From the NCBI GenBank assembly GCA_024279045.1, contig JAJRRZ010000268.1:1-22010 (forward strand): a stretch of DNA of 22,010 nucleotides. Reading direction: 5' to 3'. Below, piece after piece: positions 13,053 to 20,225 of this stretch. The notes under the pieces were generated by a model. The model did not search any database. It saw only the letters and a list, made by a program, of their open reading frames with translations, and was not told where the DNA came from. Numbering within the stretch: the stretch's first letter is position 1; every line of letters starts with the position of its first letter. Source of the stretch: Alphaproteobacteria bacterium. GTDB lineage: Bacteria; Pseudomonadota; Alphaproteobacteria; Rhizobiales; Aestuariivirgaceae. The translations under genes and the position numbers were made by a program.

Positions 13053-14215
13053 GGCCGCCAGTCGTAGAGCCAGGCCATGCGCTCGAAGCTGCGCGGGCCG
13101 GAAGTGAGGCGAATGAAGGCATCGCGGCCAGCGGCCATCAGCCCGGCGGCGTGGTAGATGCGCGCCAGTTTCCAGGACGATTCGACGATGCGCCGCGTGC
13201 GTGGCTGACGTTCGCGTTCGTAGTGGCGGAAGGCCTTTGCCAGAGATGATTCCTGCGCCAGGTGGCGCATCAGCACCACGGCGTCTTCCAGCGCCATTAC
13301 CGCGCCGGAGGCCAGGTAGGGCAAGGTGGGATGCGCGGCATCGCCGATCAGCGTCAACGGCCCGGCTCCCCAGGTGTTCACCGGTGCGCGGTCGGCTCCG
13401 GCCCAGCGCATCCAGCGACGTGGCGCCCGCAGCAGCGATTGCAGCTCGTCGCAGGCCTTGGCGAACACCCGCTTCATGCTGGCCGCGTCGGTGTTTTCGC
13501 CCCAGTTCATGCCGCTTTGCCAGCGCTCGTTGATGGAGGCGACGATGTTCAGGCAGGCGCCACCCTTGACCGGATAATGCACCACGTGGCCATGCACGGC
13601 GAGCCACAGGTTGACATTGCCGGTATCCACCATTAGCGGCACTTCCGCACGCGGGATCAGTGCGCGGTAGAGCACGTGGCCGGAAAAACGTGGGGGATGA
13701 TCGCCCAGCAGTTGCGCACGCACCCGCGAGAAAATACCGTCGGCGCCGATCAACCCCCTGGCCGAAACACCGGAACCATCCTGCAGCAGGGCGGTGATGC
13801 CGCCGGGGATATCCTCGTAACCGGTTACGCGGCTGGTGGTTTTCAGGGTAATGGCGGGTTCTTCCTCTGCCGCTGCCAGCAGGGCGGCAAGCAGGTCGGC
13901 GCGGTGCACTACCTGATAAGTGCCGCCGAAACGCTTGCGAAAGGATGCATCCAGCGGCATGCGGCCCAGCTCCACGCCGGTGGCGGCGCGGCGGATGCGA
14001 ATGGCCTTCGGGTGCACGACATGATGGCGCAGCCATGGCCATACGCGAAGTTCTTCCAGTGCGCGGCGGCCATTGGGGCCGATTTGAATGCCGGCGCCCA
14101 GCTCACTGAAGCGGGGGGCCTGCTCCAGCACCAGCACTTCATGCCCGGCGCGCGCCGCGCCGATGGCCGCAGCCAAGCCAGCGATGCCTCCTCCCGCCAC
14201 GATCAGGCTGGCCAT
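13049..14215 (-). CDS. FAD-dependent monooxygenase (salicylate hydroxylase-like)
   Basis: A 388-residue flavoprotein aromatic hydroxylase of the UbiH/salicylate-hydroxylase type. It would use NAD(P)H and oxygen to hydroxylate an aromatic or quinone-like substrate. The FAD dinucleotide fold shows GGGIAG at residues 8-13 with Glu31 closing the fold. GAGIQIGPN lies at 40-48, the NAD(P)H-related DG motif in GADGIFSRVR at 157-166, and the FAD-ribityl GDAAHPTLPYLASGA at 291-305. The last block has Ser where relatives often have Gln. ATG 14215 has AAGGA nine bases upstream; ATGs at 14224 and 14260 are less likely. The gene lies 41 bases after the EVE-domain gene, probably in one transcript. Neighbours give no substrate, so catabolic and ubiquinone roles both remain open. 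Confidence 0.85.
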   Translation of the reverse strand: MASLIVAGGGIAGLAAAIGAARAGHEVLVLEQAPRFSELGAGIQIGPNGRRALEELRVWPWLRHHVVHPKAIRIRRAATGVELGRMPLDASFRKRFGGTYQVVHRADLLAALLAAAEEEPAITLKTTSRVTGYEDIPGGITALLQDGSGVSARGLIGADGIFSRVRAQLLGDHPPRFSGHVLYRALIPRAEVPLMVDTGNVNLWLAVHGHVVHYPVKGGACLNIVASINERWQSGMNWGENTDAASMKRVFAKACDELQSLLRAPRRWMRWAGADRAPVNTWGAGPLTLIGDAAHPTLPYLASGAVMALEDAVVLMRHLAQESSLAKAFRHYERERQPRTRRIVESSWKLARIYHAAGLMAAGRDAFIRLTSGPRSFERMAWLYDWRP

Positions 14216-14256
14216 GGGCGCCATTCCTTTCGCGTGGATTTTGCCCAGCGCGCTCT

Positions 14257-14688
14257 TCACGACGCGCGCGGAACGGGATCAAGCCCACCCATGCGGCAGA
14301 CTTCTTCCCATTCGGCTGGTGTTACCGGCTGCACCGACAGCCGCGAGTTGTTCACCAGCACCATATCGGCCAGTTTCGGATTGTCCTTGATTTCCGCCAA
14401 GGACACCGGGCGCGGCATGTCGCACACGGCCTCGACATCCACACACTCCCAGCGCCCTTGCGGATCGGTGGAGTCGGGATGCGCCGCCACCGCCACGCGG
14501 ATAATGCCGACGATCTGCTTCTCCTTTACCGAGTGATAGAAAAAGCCGAGATCGCCCACCTTCATCTGGCGCATGTAGTTGCGCGCCTGGTAGTTGCGCA
14601 CGCCGTCCCATTCCGCCGGGCCGTCGTGGTTCTTCTGGTCGTCCCAGCTCCAGGTGTTCGGTTCGGACTTGAACAGCCAGTAGGCCAT
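14257..14688 (-). CDS. EVE domain-containing protein (THYN1-like)
   Basis: A 143-residue single-domain EVE protein. The EVE fold belongs to the PUA-like group and is thought to bind modified bases in nucleic acids; the bacterial THYN1-like proteins have no settled role. The N-terminal YWLFKSEPNTWSWDD, WDGVRNYQARNYM, VGDLGFFYHS and IVGIIRV blocks are diagnostic. The real start is ATG 14688, with GGAG eight bases upstream; a frame open to 14802 adds a tail unlike the family. It lies in a same-strand run with the YciI-like gene upstream and the monooxygenase downstream. In many alphaproteobacteria YciI-like and EVE genes lie together after tsaD and gpsA; those two are missing here. Confidence 0.92.
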   Translation of the reverse strand: MAYWLFKSEPNTWSWDDQKNHDGPAEWDGVRNYQARNYMRQMKVGDLGFFYHSVKEKQIVGIIRVAVAAHPDSTDPQGRWECVDVEAVCDMPRPVSLAEIKDNPKLADMVLVNNSRLSVQPVTPAEWEEVCRMGGLDPVPRAS

Positions 14689-14724
14689 GGCCGCTTCTCC
14701 CTTGCCTGCTTGCCTTTCCAGGGT

Positions 14725-14864
14725 GTGGCCCCACAAGTTTGCACGGCATCCCAAGCCATTTGCGCTGCATGTCAGCGCCCCTTTGCCCCCGGAAATGCCC
14801 ACAGGTATTCCCGGCAGACAAAAGAACGCCGATTTTCAAGCAAATGACGCATCTGCCATGCCTC
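14725..14864. repeat. Dispersed repeat, family 2, long copy
   Basis: Two blocks recur at 18050-18124. CCCACAAGTTTGCACGGCAT (14731-14750) matches 19 of 20 bases there. The 25 bases at 14840-14864, beginning GCAAATGACGCATCTGCCAT, match 24 of 25 at 18083-18107. CATTTGC (14757-14763) and GCAAATG (14840-14846) are inverted arms that adjoin directly in the other copy but are 76 bases apart here. TGTGG-CC-CCACA at the left edge is a small extra hairpin. It lies between the EVE and YciI-like genes, and no open frame there is convincing. Confidence 0.75.
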
Positions 14865-14896
14865 TTTATGGGTCCTGAGCCTGGCGCTCTTCATTT

Positions 14897-15193
14897 TCAG
14901 ACGCCGTCCGGCTTGTTGATCAGCCATTTCCAGGGGCGGATTTCCACCCGCTCGAAGACACCCGCCTTGCCGTAGGGATCGTTCGCGGCCATGCGCTCTG
15001 CCTCAGCTCTGTCGGTGGCCTCGATGATGATCAACGAGCCGGCCGGATTGCCCGCATCATCGAGAAAAGGCCCGGCGGCCTTCACCACATCACCAAGATC
15101 GGCCAGCCATTGCAGGTGATCGGGCCGGTTGGCCTGGCGCAGCTTCAGGCCCTCGCCCGGCTTGTCGGTGCAGATGATGGCGAACAGCGCCAT
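14897..15193 (-). CDS. YciI-like protein
   Basis: A 98-residue YciI-family protein with a dimeric ferredoxin-like fold. The conserved pattern is visible: MALFAIICTDKP at the N-terminus, the R-x2-H pair in NRPDHLQWL, AAGPFLDDAG, and NDPYGKAGVFERVEIRPWKW near the end. The His-Asp pair (His in RPDHLQW and Asp in ANDPY) is the proposed active site in the family, but the reaction in most members is unknown. ATG 15193 has AGGAGG six bases upstream, which settles the start; the frame open to 15430 is an artefact. The EVE gene follows on the same strand after 208 bases containing a family 2 repeat, so co-transcription is likely but not certain. Confidence 0.92.
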   Translation of the reverse strand: MALFAIICTDKPGEGLKLRQANRPDHLQWLADLGDVVKAAGPFLDDAGNPAGSLIIIEATDRAEAERMAANDPYGKAGVFERVEIRPWKWLINKPDGV

Positions 15194-15228
15194 GATATGC
15201 CTCCTGTTGCCTCGCGTTTTTCCGCATG

Positions 15229-15270
15229 CCCATGTAAATGGCCCATCCGAACGGCCCATGTGAATGGGTG
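15229..15270. repeat. Short direct repeat of hairpin motifs
   Basis: CCCATGTAAATGG (15229-15241) recurs as CCCATGTGAATGG (15257-15269), 28 bases on. The second copy can fold as CCCAT-GTGA-ATGGG. They lie upstream of the YciI-like gene. A further hairpin, TGCCCGC-AG-GCGGGCA, lies at 15306-15321 in the same 199-base gap. Function is unknown. Confidence 0.45.
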
Positions 15271-15392
15271 AATGCGTGATGCGGGCGCAATTCCCACGAG
15301 GAGGATGCCCGCAGGCGGGCAATCTGACGGCAAATGGCGGCGCTGGCAAGATGCGCCGTAGGACTGATCTTCCAGTCTTCCGACTGATGCAT

Positions 15393-16898
15393 TCAGCCGG
15401 CAAGGGGTGGAAAATCGCGGTAAGGCCCAACGGCGCGGCTGCGCCAGTCCCAGTAGAGCAGTATCATGCGCGCGCGGTTGGTGCCGAGGATGGAGTGGCT
15501 TTCGCGCACGTGTTCGGGATTTTTCAGCCATGGCCACATATGCGCCTTGCGGTGTGTGGACATGGCCTGGATCACCTCGGTCAGCGAGCCCAGGCCGACA
15601 CCGCAGGCCTTGAACAGCACCGCCAGCGGCTCGCCGGAGGCATCGCGCAGAATGCGCATGACGGTATGTTCGTGCAGGCCGCAATGTGCCGCCAGCAATG
15701 CCGCCGCGCCGAGGCGGTCGCCTTCCGCCAGCAGGCCCAGCATCATGTCGAACCGCACGAGGAATTCGCGGCCCACCCGTTGCAACGCCGCCTGTGGCAG
15801 GGCCAGATCCAGCAGGTTCTTCATATGTTGCGAATCACCAGCCGTGCGCAACAGGAACAGCCGCCGCTGGCTGATGGACAGGTGCCAGAACAGCTCCAGC
15901 GCCACATGCCGCGGCATGTCGGCACGTTTCAGCATGTGAGCGGCCAGTTTCGGCAGACGCTCCACGCGCTCCAGCAGCATGTGCCAGGAAGCCTCGCCGA
16001 GCACCACGCCCTCATTGGCCAGCAGCGGGCCGATCAGTTCGTCGGGCGCGGCTTCCAGCAGGTTGTGCGCCACGATGCCCGGTATATGCCGGCGCCTGAG
16101 CAAACCCGCCAGGATCGCGCCATCTCCCTGACGCAACAGATCCAGCAGCAGATCATCGCCGAGGCGCAGCTCCTCGCCGAGGCGGATCTTCTCTTCCTCG
16201 CTGGCGCAGCCGAGCACGGCGTGCAGCAGCGCCACCGGCGGGTTCGGCATCTGGCACAGCCGCTCCACCACCGAGGCACAGATGCCCTGCTCTTCGCCGT
16301 GCCAGTCGTGCCCGCCCAGCAATACCGCCAGCAGATCCTGCGCAAGCTGGCGTTCCTGCAGGGAAATCACGCTGGATGGCTGGCTGATCATTCCCAGCAA
16401 CTGGCGCACCACGTCCGGCACCGATGCTGCCTGCGCCGGCGCTTCTTCCGGAGGGTCATCCTGGCGGGCGGATTGATCATCATCTGCCGGATGGTCGATG
16501 ACGGAAGACGGTTGCGGCGCCTCGATGGTGGCGGCATTGCCGGTCTCAATGGCGTTCTCGCCTGCATCATTGCCGGTTCCAGCCGCGGATCCGGGCACGG
16601 AAGGGGTATCGCGCGGCGCAATGGCGGCAGAGGCATTACCAGGTGAAGAGGCAGATGGTGGAGACACGGAGGGTGGCGGCGCGAAGGGTTCCGAGGGCTC
16701 ACCCGCGGGCATCATGCTTCGGGACATCGTGTCCCGAGACACCTTCTCCTGATGCGCATGCTGCGATGTTTCCGCCGGCGGTGCGGCTTGCGCCGTGTCG
16801 GCATCGCCTTCTGCCGCCGCCAGGCTGGCGCGCAGGCGTTGCAGCCGCTGGCGCAACTGATCCATCTCGGTGATGGTATCCGTCATCACGCCGGTCAT
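15393..16898 (-). CDS. DUF2336 domain protein
   Basis: A protein of about 501 residues. The C-terminal two thirds is a helical, leucine-rich DUF2336 region, a family typical of alphaproteobacteria with no settled function. Phrases such as RLCQMPNPPVALLHAVLG, RRRHIPGIVAHNLLE and GEPLAVLFKACGVGLGSLTE recall HEAT-like helical repeats. The N-terminus has a short predicted coiled coil (DQLRQRLQRLRASLAAAE). It is joined by about 130 residues of Pro/Ser/Ala-rich, acidic low-complexity sequence, probably disordered. There is no signal peptide or membrane span. The start is uncertain: ATG 16898 and ATG 16886 both lack a strong ribosome site, and the frame runs open to 17042. It is divergent from msrB. 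A scaffold or signalling role is only a guess. Confidence 0.75.
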   Translation of the reverse strand: MTGVMTDTITEMDQLRQRLQRLRASLAAAEGDADTAQAAPPAETSQHAHQEKVSRDTMSRSMMPAGEPSEPFAPPPSVSPPSASSPGNASAAIAPRDTPSVPGSAAGTGNDAGENAIETGNAATIEAPQPSSVIDHPADDDQSARQDDPPEEAPAQAASVPDVVRQLLGMISQPSSVISLQERQLAQDLLAVLLGGHDWHGEEQGICASVVERLCQMPNPPVALLHAVLGCASEEEKIRLGEELRLGDDLLLDLLRQGDGAILAGLLRRRHIPGIVAHNLLEAAPDELIGPLLANEGVVLGEASWHMLLERVERLPKLAAHMLKRADMPRHVALELFWHLSISQRRLFLLRTAGDSQHMKNLLDLALPQAALQRVGREFLVRFDMMLGLLAEGDRLGAAALLAAHCGLHEHTVMRILRDASGEPLAVLFKACGVGLGSLTEVIQAMSTHRKAHMWPWLKNPEHVRESHSILGTNRARMILLYWDWRSRAVGPYRDFPPLAG

Positions 16899-17087
16899 TG
16901 AAGCAATCCATTCCCCAAATCGTGAATTGTGTGCAACACCAATGGCTGAAATATTCTCCTTCTTTTGCACCGGCAGGCGTGAAGATACTGTAAAATTCGC
17001 TGCAACCGCCACAAGTTCGAGACTTGAGCGAACATCGGGCACGATGATGGCGCAGCATTATCACGCAACAACAGGGAACCGACAGTC

Positions 17088-17507
17088 ATGCGCGACGGGG
17101 AAAACGGTCATTCTTACGGCAGTGATGGCAAGGAAGAGTTCGGCCACCTGAGCGAAGAGCAATTCCGGGTAACGCGGCAATGCGGCACGGAACCGGCCTT
17201 CTCCCATCCCTACTATTTCAACAAGGATCAGGGGGTGTATCACTGCGTGTGCTGTTCCGCGCCGCTGTTCTCTTCCGAGGCGAAATACGAATCGGGCACC
17301 GGCTGGCCGAGCTTCTTCGCGCCGGTTTCCGGCGATGCGCTGAAGGAGCTTGAGGATACCAGCCACGGCATGCGGCGGGTGGAGGTGCGCTGCGCAGCAT
17401 GTGATGCGCACCTGGGGCATGTGTTCCCCGATGGCCCGCCACCGACGGGCCTGCGTTACTGCATCAACGGGCTGGCGCTGGACTTTCGCCCCGCCGGGAA
17501 GGAATGA
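17088..17507 (+). CDS. msrB: Peptide-methionine (R)-S-oxide reductase
   Basis: MsrB repairs the R form of oxidised methionine in proteins, recycled by thioredoxin; trxA lies 2.2 kb away. The 139-residue cytoplasmic enzyme has the zinc-binding pairs Cys53/Cys56 (CVCC) and Cys102/Cys105 (CAAC). GTGWPSFF lies at about 70-77, LGHVFPDGPPPTGLRYCING follows, and Cys125 is the catalytic residue. Cys32 in QCGTEPAFS could be the resolving cysteine, as position and context fit, but that is inferred. There is no signal peptide, so it is a cytosolic form. AGGGA lies ten bases before the ATG. It is convergent with hemJ, with only 55 bases between the stops, and divergent from the DUF2336 gene. Confidence 0.96.
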   Translation: MRDGENGHSYGSDGKEEFGHLSEEQFRVTRQCGTEPAFSHPYYFNKDQGVYHCVCCSAPLFSSEAKYESGTGWPSFFAPVSGDALKELEDTSHGMRRVEVRCAACDAHLGHVFPDGPPPTGLRYCINGLALDFRPAGKE

Positions 17508-17562
17508 TTCATGCGAAAGGGACTCGACGTCGCCGGGCCCCTTGCTGCCGTTTGCTCCCGTC

Positions 17563-17991
17563 TCAGAACGGCTTGACGACAACCAGCACGACGATGCCGA
17601 TCATCAGCACGGTGGGGATTTCGTTGATGATGCGGAAATAGCGTTGATCGCGTGTTTCCGCATCGGCGGCGAAGCGCTTCAGGTGGTGGCCCAGCAGGAA
17701 ATGAAAGGCCGTTATCAGCACCACCAGCAGCAGCTTGGCATGCAGCCAGCCATGATTGAGGCCGATGATGGCGATCAGCAACAGGCCGGCGGCCCAGCTG
17801 GCCAGCATCGCCGGGGTCATGATGGCGAGATACAAGCGGCGCTCCATGACGCGAAAGGTGGTGCGCATGACCTCTTCCTTCGCATCGGCGTGGTAGACAA
17901 ACAGGCGCGGCAGGTAGAACAGTCCGGCCATCCAGGCGATTATCGCCATGACATGAAAGGCCCTGATGGCGAGATACCAGTCGGCGAGCAT
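17563..17991 (-). CDS. hemJ: Protoporphyrinogen IX oxidase HemJ
   Basis: HemJ oxidises protoporphyrinogen IX to protoporphyrin IX, the next to last step of heme synthesis, in the inner membrane. The 142-residue protein has four hydrophobic segments. The N-terminal AFHVMAIIAWMAGLFYLPRL contains the His proposed as a heme ligand, and ends in LFVYHAD. The ME-RRLYLAIMTPAM motif precedes the second segment and HGWLHAKLLLVVLI the third. The start has AAGGAGG eight bases upstream. It follows hemE by 137 bases on the same strand, the gap holding a family 2 repeat. This pairing of hemE and hemJ is common in alphaproteobacteria and supports the function. No hemG or hemY is seen in the window. Confidence 0.92.
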   Translation of the reverse strand: MLADWYLAIRAFHVMAIIAWMAGLFYLPRLFVYHADAKEEVMRTTFRVMERRLYLAIMTPAMLASWAAGLLLIAIIGLNHGWLHAKLLLVVLITAFHFLLGHHLKRFAADAETRDQRYFRIINEIPTVLMIGIVVLVVVKPF

Positions 17992-18049
17992 TTCGATGTC
18001 CTCCTTCGGTGTTTGCGGCAGGTATTGTCAGCCGGGTTGATCATGCCCA

Positions 18050-18124
18050 GGGCCAGGGCCCACAAATTTGCACGGCATTTGCGCAAATGGCGCATCTGCC
18101 ATGCCTCGTCATGCATGCCTCTTT
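18050..18124. repeat. Dispersed repeat, family 2, short copy
   Basis: CCCACAAATTTGCACGGCAT (18059-18078) and the 25-base block at 18083-18107 match the copy at 14725-14864. Here they adjoin and form a perfect 14-base palindrome, CATTTGCGCAAATG (18076-18089). ATGCCTC then recurs after the block (ATGCCTCGTCATGCATGCCT). The copy lies just downstream of the hemE stop on the transcribed strand, as the other lies downstream of the YciI-like gene. Confidence 0.75.
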
Positions 18125-18128
18125 GTCT

Positions 18129-19181
18129 TCATACGTCCTGACTCTCGTCTTCCGCGCGGATCAGATCCATCATGCGTTGCACGTGTTCCACCGGCGTATC
18201 AGGCCGGAAACCGTGGCCGAGGTTGAAGATGTGGCGTTCTTTCGGCAACGTCAGCAGACGCTGCACGCCCTGCTCCAGCACCTCGCCACCGGCGATCACC
18301 GCCAGCGGGTCGAGGTTGCCCTGCACGACGATTTCCGGGGCCAGCACCTTGCGCATGTAATCCACCGGCATGTTGGCCTCGCAGCCGATGGCCGCCACGG
18401 CGGTGGAGCGGGCAAAATCCGGTTGCGCCGGGCCGATGCCGCGGGCAAAACCGATGACCGGCGCATCGATGCCCTTCGCGCGCAGCGCCTCGATGATGCG
18501 CGCCACCGGCTGGAAGATGTATTTCTCGCGCAGGCCATCGGGCAGATCACCGGCCCAGGTGTCGAAGATCATCAGCGCCTGCGCGCCGGCCCGGGCCTGC
18601 TCGGCAAGATAGGCGGCCGATGCTTCCACCAGCCGGTCGATGATCACGTCGAGCCATGGCTCGCCATTGAGCGCCGCGAAGCGTGTGCGCAGACGCTCCG
18701 GCGAACCACCGCCCTCGACGATGTAGGTGGCCACCGTCCACGGCGCCCCACAGAAACCGATGAGGGAGACATGATCGGGGAGCTCGCGGCGCAGGATGCG
18801 CACGGTTTCATAGACCGGGGCAAGATCGCCCGCGGCCTGCGCCGCCTTCAGGTTCTCCGCCGCGTTCATGTCGCGCACCGGCTGCAGCCGTGGCCCCTCG
18901 CCCTGCTGGAAACGCAGGTCCACGCCCATCATCTGTGGCAGCAGCAGGATATCGGCGAATAGAATGGCGGCATCGACATCGAAGCGGCGGATGGGCTGAA
19001 GCGTAACCTCCGCGGCCAGCTCCGGGTTGTAGCACAGATCCAGAAAGCTGCCGGCCCGTGCGCGGGTGGCGCGGTATTCGTCCAGGTAGCGGCCTGCCTG
19101 GCGCATGAACCACACTGGCCTGCGCCAGGGCATTTCGCCGTTCAGCACTTGCATGAGGGCCTGAGGGGGTTGTTCGGTCAT
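18129..19181 (-). CDS. hemE: Uroporphyrinogen decarboxylase
   Basis: HemE removes four carboxyl groups from uroporphyrinogen III to give coproporphyrinogen III in the cytoplasm. The 350-residue protein has the substrate-binding signature RPVWFMRQAGRYLDEY at about residues 21-36, with Asp where many homologues have Pro. The second signature, GFCGAPWTVATYIVEGGGS, lies in the middle, FDTWAGDL follows, and NLGHGFRPDTPVEHV lies near the C-terminus. ATG 19181 begins MTEQPPQALMQVLNGE, matching the family; the frame open to 19343 adds unrelated residues. GGGGAAAGG lies just upstream. hemJ follows. In several alphaproteobacteria (Caulobacter, Rickettsia) the replication origin lies beside hemE, which makes the upstream gap worth attention. 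Confidence 0.96.
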   Translation of the reverse strand: MTEQPPQALMQVLNGEMPWRRPVWFMRQAGRYLDEYRATRARAGSFLDLCYNPELAAEVTLQPIRRFDVDAAILFADILLLPQMMGVDLRFQQGEGPRLQPVRDMNAAENLKAAQAAGDLAPVYETVRILRRELPDHVSLIGFCGAPWTVATYIVEGGGSPERLRTRFAALNGEPWLDVIIDRLVEASAAYLAEQARAGAQALMIFDTWAGDLPDGLREKYIFQPVARIIEALRAKGIDAPVIGFARGIGPAQPDFARSTAVAAIGCEANMPVDYMRKVLAPEIVVQGNLDPLAVIAGGEVLEQGVQRLLTLPKERHIFNLGHGFRPDTPVEHVQRMMDLIRAEDESQDV

Positions 19182-19630
19182 CACCTTTCCCCTTTTTCGA
19201 AAAGACAAAGAAAGATTCTTGTTGCTTGTTATTGCATGCGTGCATTGCGGGGACGACCGCACTGGTGCACAGGCTGTTCCTTTTCCCACAGAAACGGGGC
19301 ATTGCCAAATGACAGCACGGCAAGCCGCCATTAACCGGGACAAGGGCCTGAATCACCGGGGGCAGGGGCGGGGCGGGGAGAAGTTTTTCCAGCCGTTGCG
19401 GGCAGGATGTGCACAGGTCTTGAGCAGATGTGCGGCATATGCCCGCAAATCACAGCCATGGTTTGTGCAAGGAAGGGATTGACGAAAGGTTGTGGATGAA
19501 TGGCACAACCGGTGTCTGAGGTGTCTTGGTGTGGGTGTTTCTTGTCGCGGTTTTGCACAGGTCATGGGGTGATTGCTCTACATGTTGTCGGCCCTGCGGT
19601 GTGCCGTATCGTGGTGTTGTGCGCACAAAC
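19182..19630. other. Noncoding region upstream of hemE, possible origin or complex promoter
   Basis: About 450 bases without a credible gene. DnaA-box-like 9-mers are TTTTGCACA (19551-19559) and TGTGGATGA (19491-19499, minus strand TCATCCACA), each eight of nine to TTATNCACA, with weaker ones at 19263, 19282 and 19407. GANTC sites lie at 19214-19218 and 19350-19354. TTGACGAAAGGTTG (19479-19492) resembles the CtrA-like site upstream of gcrA and overlaps a DnaA-like box. TTGTGCGCACAA (19617-19628) is a perfect palindrome. The hemE promoter must also lie here. The origin idea rests mainly on hemE adjacency. Confidence 0.35.
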
Positions 19631-19659
19631 GAAAACAGGCCCGCCGGTGTGCGGGCCTG
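19631..19659 (-). terminator. Intrinsic terminator of trxA
   Basis: On the minus strand CAGGCCCGC (19651-19659) pairs with GCGGGCCTG (19636-19644) around a six-base loop and is followed by TTTTC (19631-19635). The nine-bp GC stem plus U-run is typical. It lies 64 bases after the trxA stop. Between them is a CATGG-rich stretch at 19672-19705 of no clear meaning. Confidence 0.85.
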
Positions 19660-19723
19660 CATGTATCAGGCATGGCCATGCATGGCATGGTGTCATGCAT
19701 GGTGTTTCGATGAAGCGTATATC

Positions 19724-20050
19724 TCAGGCTTCGCCCAGCGCGGAGTTGATCCAGGACATGATGGAATTTTTCGGCGCCGCGCCGGTCTGCTGTGAAACCA
19801 CTTGTCCGTCCTTCACCAGCAGCAGGGTGGGGATGCCGCGCACGCCATATTGCGCCGGGGTGTTGTGGTTTTCATCCACGTTGACCTTCACCACCTTCAG
19901 CTTGCCGTTCATCTCCGCGGCGATTTCGTCCAGCACCGGGGCGATCATGCGGCATGGCGCGCACCACTCCGCCCAGAAGTCCACCAGCACCGGCACATCG
20001 GACTTCAGCACCTTTTCCTCGAATTCGGCATCGGTTACGTGATCGACCAT
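19724..20050 (-). CDS. trxA: Thioredoxin
   Basis: Thioredoxin is the general dithiol reductant of the cytoplasm; it serves MsrB and ribonucleotide reductase among others. The 108 residues give the standard fold. VLVDFWAEWCAPCRMIAPVL carries the active-site pair Cys30/Cys33 in WCAPC, a common variant of WCGPC. KVNVDENHNTPAQYGVRGIP follows with the conserved cis-proline (IPT), then LLLVKDGQVV and a C-terminal helix. ATG 20050 has AAGGAG nine bases upstream; an ATG at 20074 would add eight residues but has no ribosome site. The gene has its own promoter candidate and terminator, so it is probably a single-gene unit. trxA often lies near addA and folC in relatives, which are not seen here. Confidence 0.97.
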   Translation of the reverse strand: MVDHVTDAEFEEKVLKSDVPVLVDFWAEWCAPCRMIAPVLDEIAAEMNGKLKVVKVNVDENHNTPAQYGVRGIPTLLLVKDGQVVSQQTGAAPKNSIMSWINSALGEA

Positions 20051-20113
20051 CTTCTCAGGCTCCTTCAGGTTCATTCATGCTGGCATGGCGTTTTTTGCCA
20101 CATTCCGCCGCGC

Positions 20114-20143
20114 ACCCTAGGCAAGGCCATGCCTTGTGGTCAA
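20114..20143 (-). promoter_or_regulatory. Candidate trxA promoter with palindromic spacer
   Basis: On the minus strand TTGACC (20138-20143) and TAGGGT (20114-20119) are 18 bases apart. The spacer holds the inverted repeat CAAGGC-CAT-GCCTTG (20122-20136), placed where a regulator could block or realign polymerase. The start codon at 20050 leaves a leader of about 55 bases. Confidence 0.45.
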
Positions 20144-20225
20144 GGTCATGGCGCAAGCCCGCAAGGCAATCGCATTTGGCATCACTTGGCCTTCATGCGG
20201 CAATGTCAATGTCTCCGTTTTGCCT

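Noticed and set aside
15304..15360. Tiny plus-strand ORF after GAGGAGG
   Set aside because: The ribosome-like sequence abuts the ATG with no spacer, and the 18-codon product shows nothing recognisable.
17517..17543. Possible bidirectional terminator between msrB and hemJ
   Set aside because: AAGGG and CCCTT flank a partly palindromic centre, but the stem is interrupted and no T-run follows on either strand.
18109..19705. Several ATGCATGG-rich stretches (near 18108 and 19672-19705)
   Set aside because: They are short low-complexity runs without consistent unit or spacing; probably chance.
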